Below, in pieces: positions 63,298 to 64,000 of a stretch of DNA of 64,000 bases. Each line of letters opens with the position of its first letter. Position 1 is the stretch's first letter. Made by a program: the position numbers and the translations under genes. This DNA comes from Tissierella simiarum (GTDB lineage: Bacteria > Bacillota > Clostridia > Tissierellales > Tissierellaceae). The notes beneath the pieces were generated by a model. It made no database searches. It saw only the letters and a program-made list of their open reading frames with translations, and was not told the origin of the DNA. The stretch spans positions 62,001-126,000 of the forward strand of contig NZ_JAHLPM010000012.1 in assembly GCF_018917865.1 (NCBI RefSeq), read 5' to 3'.

Positions 63298-64000
63298 CTG
63301 AGTGTTACAAATACAAGAATACTTATTGTAGGAGCAGGTGTAATAGGCAGCATATATGCTGTAAACTTCTCAAGAGCTGGCTATGACGTAACTATGTTTG
63401 CTCGTTCAAAAAGACTAGCTGAACTTCAGAAAAATGGTCTCGTTTTTTATAATGCTAAAACTGAGAAGATAGAGAATGCCAATGTCAAAATAATTGATAC
63501 CATTTTTAATGATGATGCTTTCGACTATATCTTTGTTACGGTTAGATATGAGCAGATTGAATCGGCACTTCTAGATATAAAAGATAATTGTAGTCAGAAT
63601 ATAGTTACTATGGTTAATAATCCTTTTGGATATGATAAGTGGGAAGAAATCGTAGGAAAAGGAAGAATCATACCTGCCTTTCCTGGAGCTGGCGGAAAAA
63701 TTGAAAACGATATATTATACTATAAATTAACGACAAGACTCATTCAATCTACTACGTTTGGAGAATTGTCAGGTGAGCGAAGCTCTAGAATAATGCAATT
63801 ATATAATGTTTTAAAATCAAGTGGCTTTTCTGCTAGTATCTGCGATAACATGGATGCATGGCAAAAATCACATCTTGCTATGGTGATACCTATGGCAAAT
63901 GCAATATATTTTGATGGCGGAAATAATTATACAACAGCTCAAAATAGAGAGGCAATACAAAATATGTCTTTATCACTAAGAGAAAACTTTGAGTTTCTAA
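63298..64000 (+). CDS. Ketopantoate reductase-family protein (3' end outside window), CTG start
   Basis: Open to the window end. RILIVGAGVIGSIYAVNFSR (GxGxxG Rossmann motif), then VTMFARSKRLAELQKNGLVF, VNNPFGYDKWEEIVGKGRII and ACQ-type helix SHLAMVIPMANAIY. This is the ApbA/PanE fold; it reduces 2-dehydropantoate or a related ketoacid with NADPH. The frame has a stop at 63292 and the first candidate start is CTG 63298, 7 nt after GGAGGTG (63284-63290); a non-standard CTG start or a small deletion of an ATG. Confidence 0.85.
   Translation, partial: MSVTNTRILIVGAGVIGSIYAVNFSRAGYDVTMFARSKRLAELQKNGLVFYNAKTEKIENANVKIIDTIFNDDAFDYIFVTVRYEQIESALLDIKDNCSQNIVTMVNNPFGYDKWEEIVGKGRIIPAFPGAGGKIENDILYYKLTTRLIQSTTFGELSGERSSRIMQLYNVLKSSGFSASICDNMDAWQKSHLAMVIPMANAIYFDGGNNYTTAQNREAIQNMSLSLRENFEFL

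Noticed and set aside
1-64000. tRNA or rRNA genes
   Set aside because: No cloverleaf-like GTTCGA-type T-loops with acceptor stems or rRNA signatures were seen; short GGTTCG matches all fall inside attC interiors.

Overview
The window comes from a low-GC (roughly 30%) Gram-positive bacterium, most likely a member of the Clostridia. Nearly all genes have strong GGAGG-type ribosome binding sites and AT-rich codon use. There is a T-box leader, an IS982-family relic, VanZ, YjiH and CPBP proteins, and several protein families typical of Clostridia. No rRNA, tRNA, CRISPR array, phage module or plasmid replication gene is visible.

The dominant structure is an integron-like cassette array. Single, mostly promoterless-looking genes of 450 to 1,000 bp, all on the + strand, are separated by 56 to 220 bp imperfect palindromes. 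These begin with TATAAC or GCCTAAC and end with CGTTATAG or GTTAGGT. This is the R'' (RYYYAAC) / R' (GTTRRRY) architecture of attC sites, with inner arms such as GTATTTGCG / CGCAAATAC and a variable centre. I count about 20 sites with both ends and about 8 partial ones. They fall into several unrelated sequence families that share only the outer boxes. The array is densest from 1 to 26 kb, thins out between 26 and 36 kb, and continues in patches to 38 kb, 44 to 49 kb, 54 kb and 63 kb.

The cargo is dominated by small-molecule chemistry: twelve intact GNAT acetyltransferases plus two broken ones, four NUDIX hydrolases plus one broken, five APH-type phosphotransferases (one frameshifted), two alpha/beta hydrolases, methyltransferases, HAD, HD, metallo-beta-lactamase-fold and cyclase enzymes, small Zn-peptidases, a VanZ protein and a 2H phosphoesterase. 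Broken cassettes are frequent: truncations fused to half attC sites, homopolymer frameshifts and chimeras of two cassettes.

Non-cassette islands interrupt the array. At 27.8-31.5 kb, three co-directional genes (one an SMI1/KNR4 protein) lie between inverted ends of an IS982-like element. At 38.9-43.5 kb there is a B12-binding radical SAM gene, then a divergent minus-strand ABC importer operon preceded by a T-box leader whose specifier reads best as UUC (Phe). At 51.0-53.4 kb a YjiH-type transporter and a PLP-dependent threonine/serine dehydratase form an operon that ends in a strong terminator. Immediately after it lies a frameshifted, internally deleted tyrosine recombinase, a candidate fossil of the enzyme that built the array.

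At 61.95-62.85 kb a 14-codon leader peptide and competing hairpins precede a SAM methyltransferase whose ribosome binding site is sequestered. This layout resembles antibiotic-induced translational attenuation. The window ends inside a ketopantoate-reductase-family gene.
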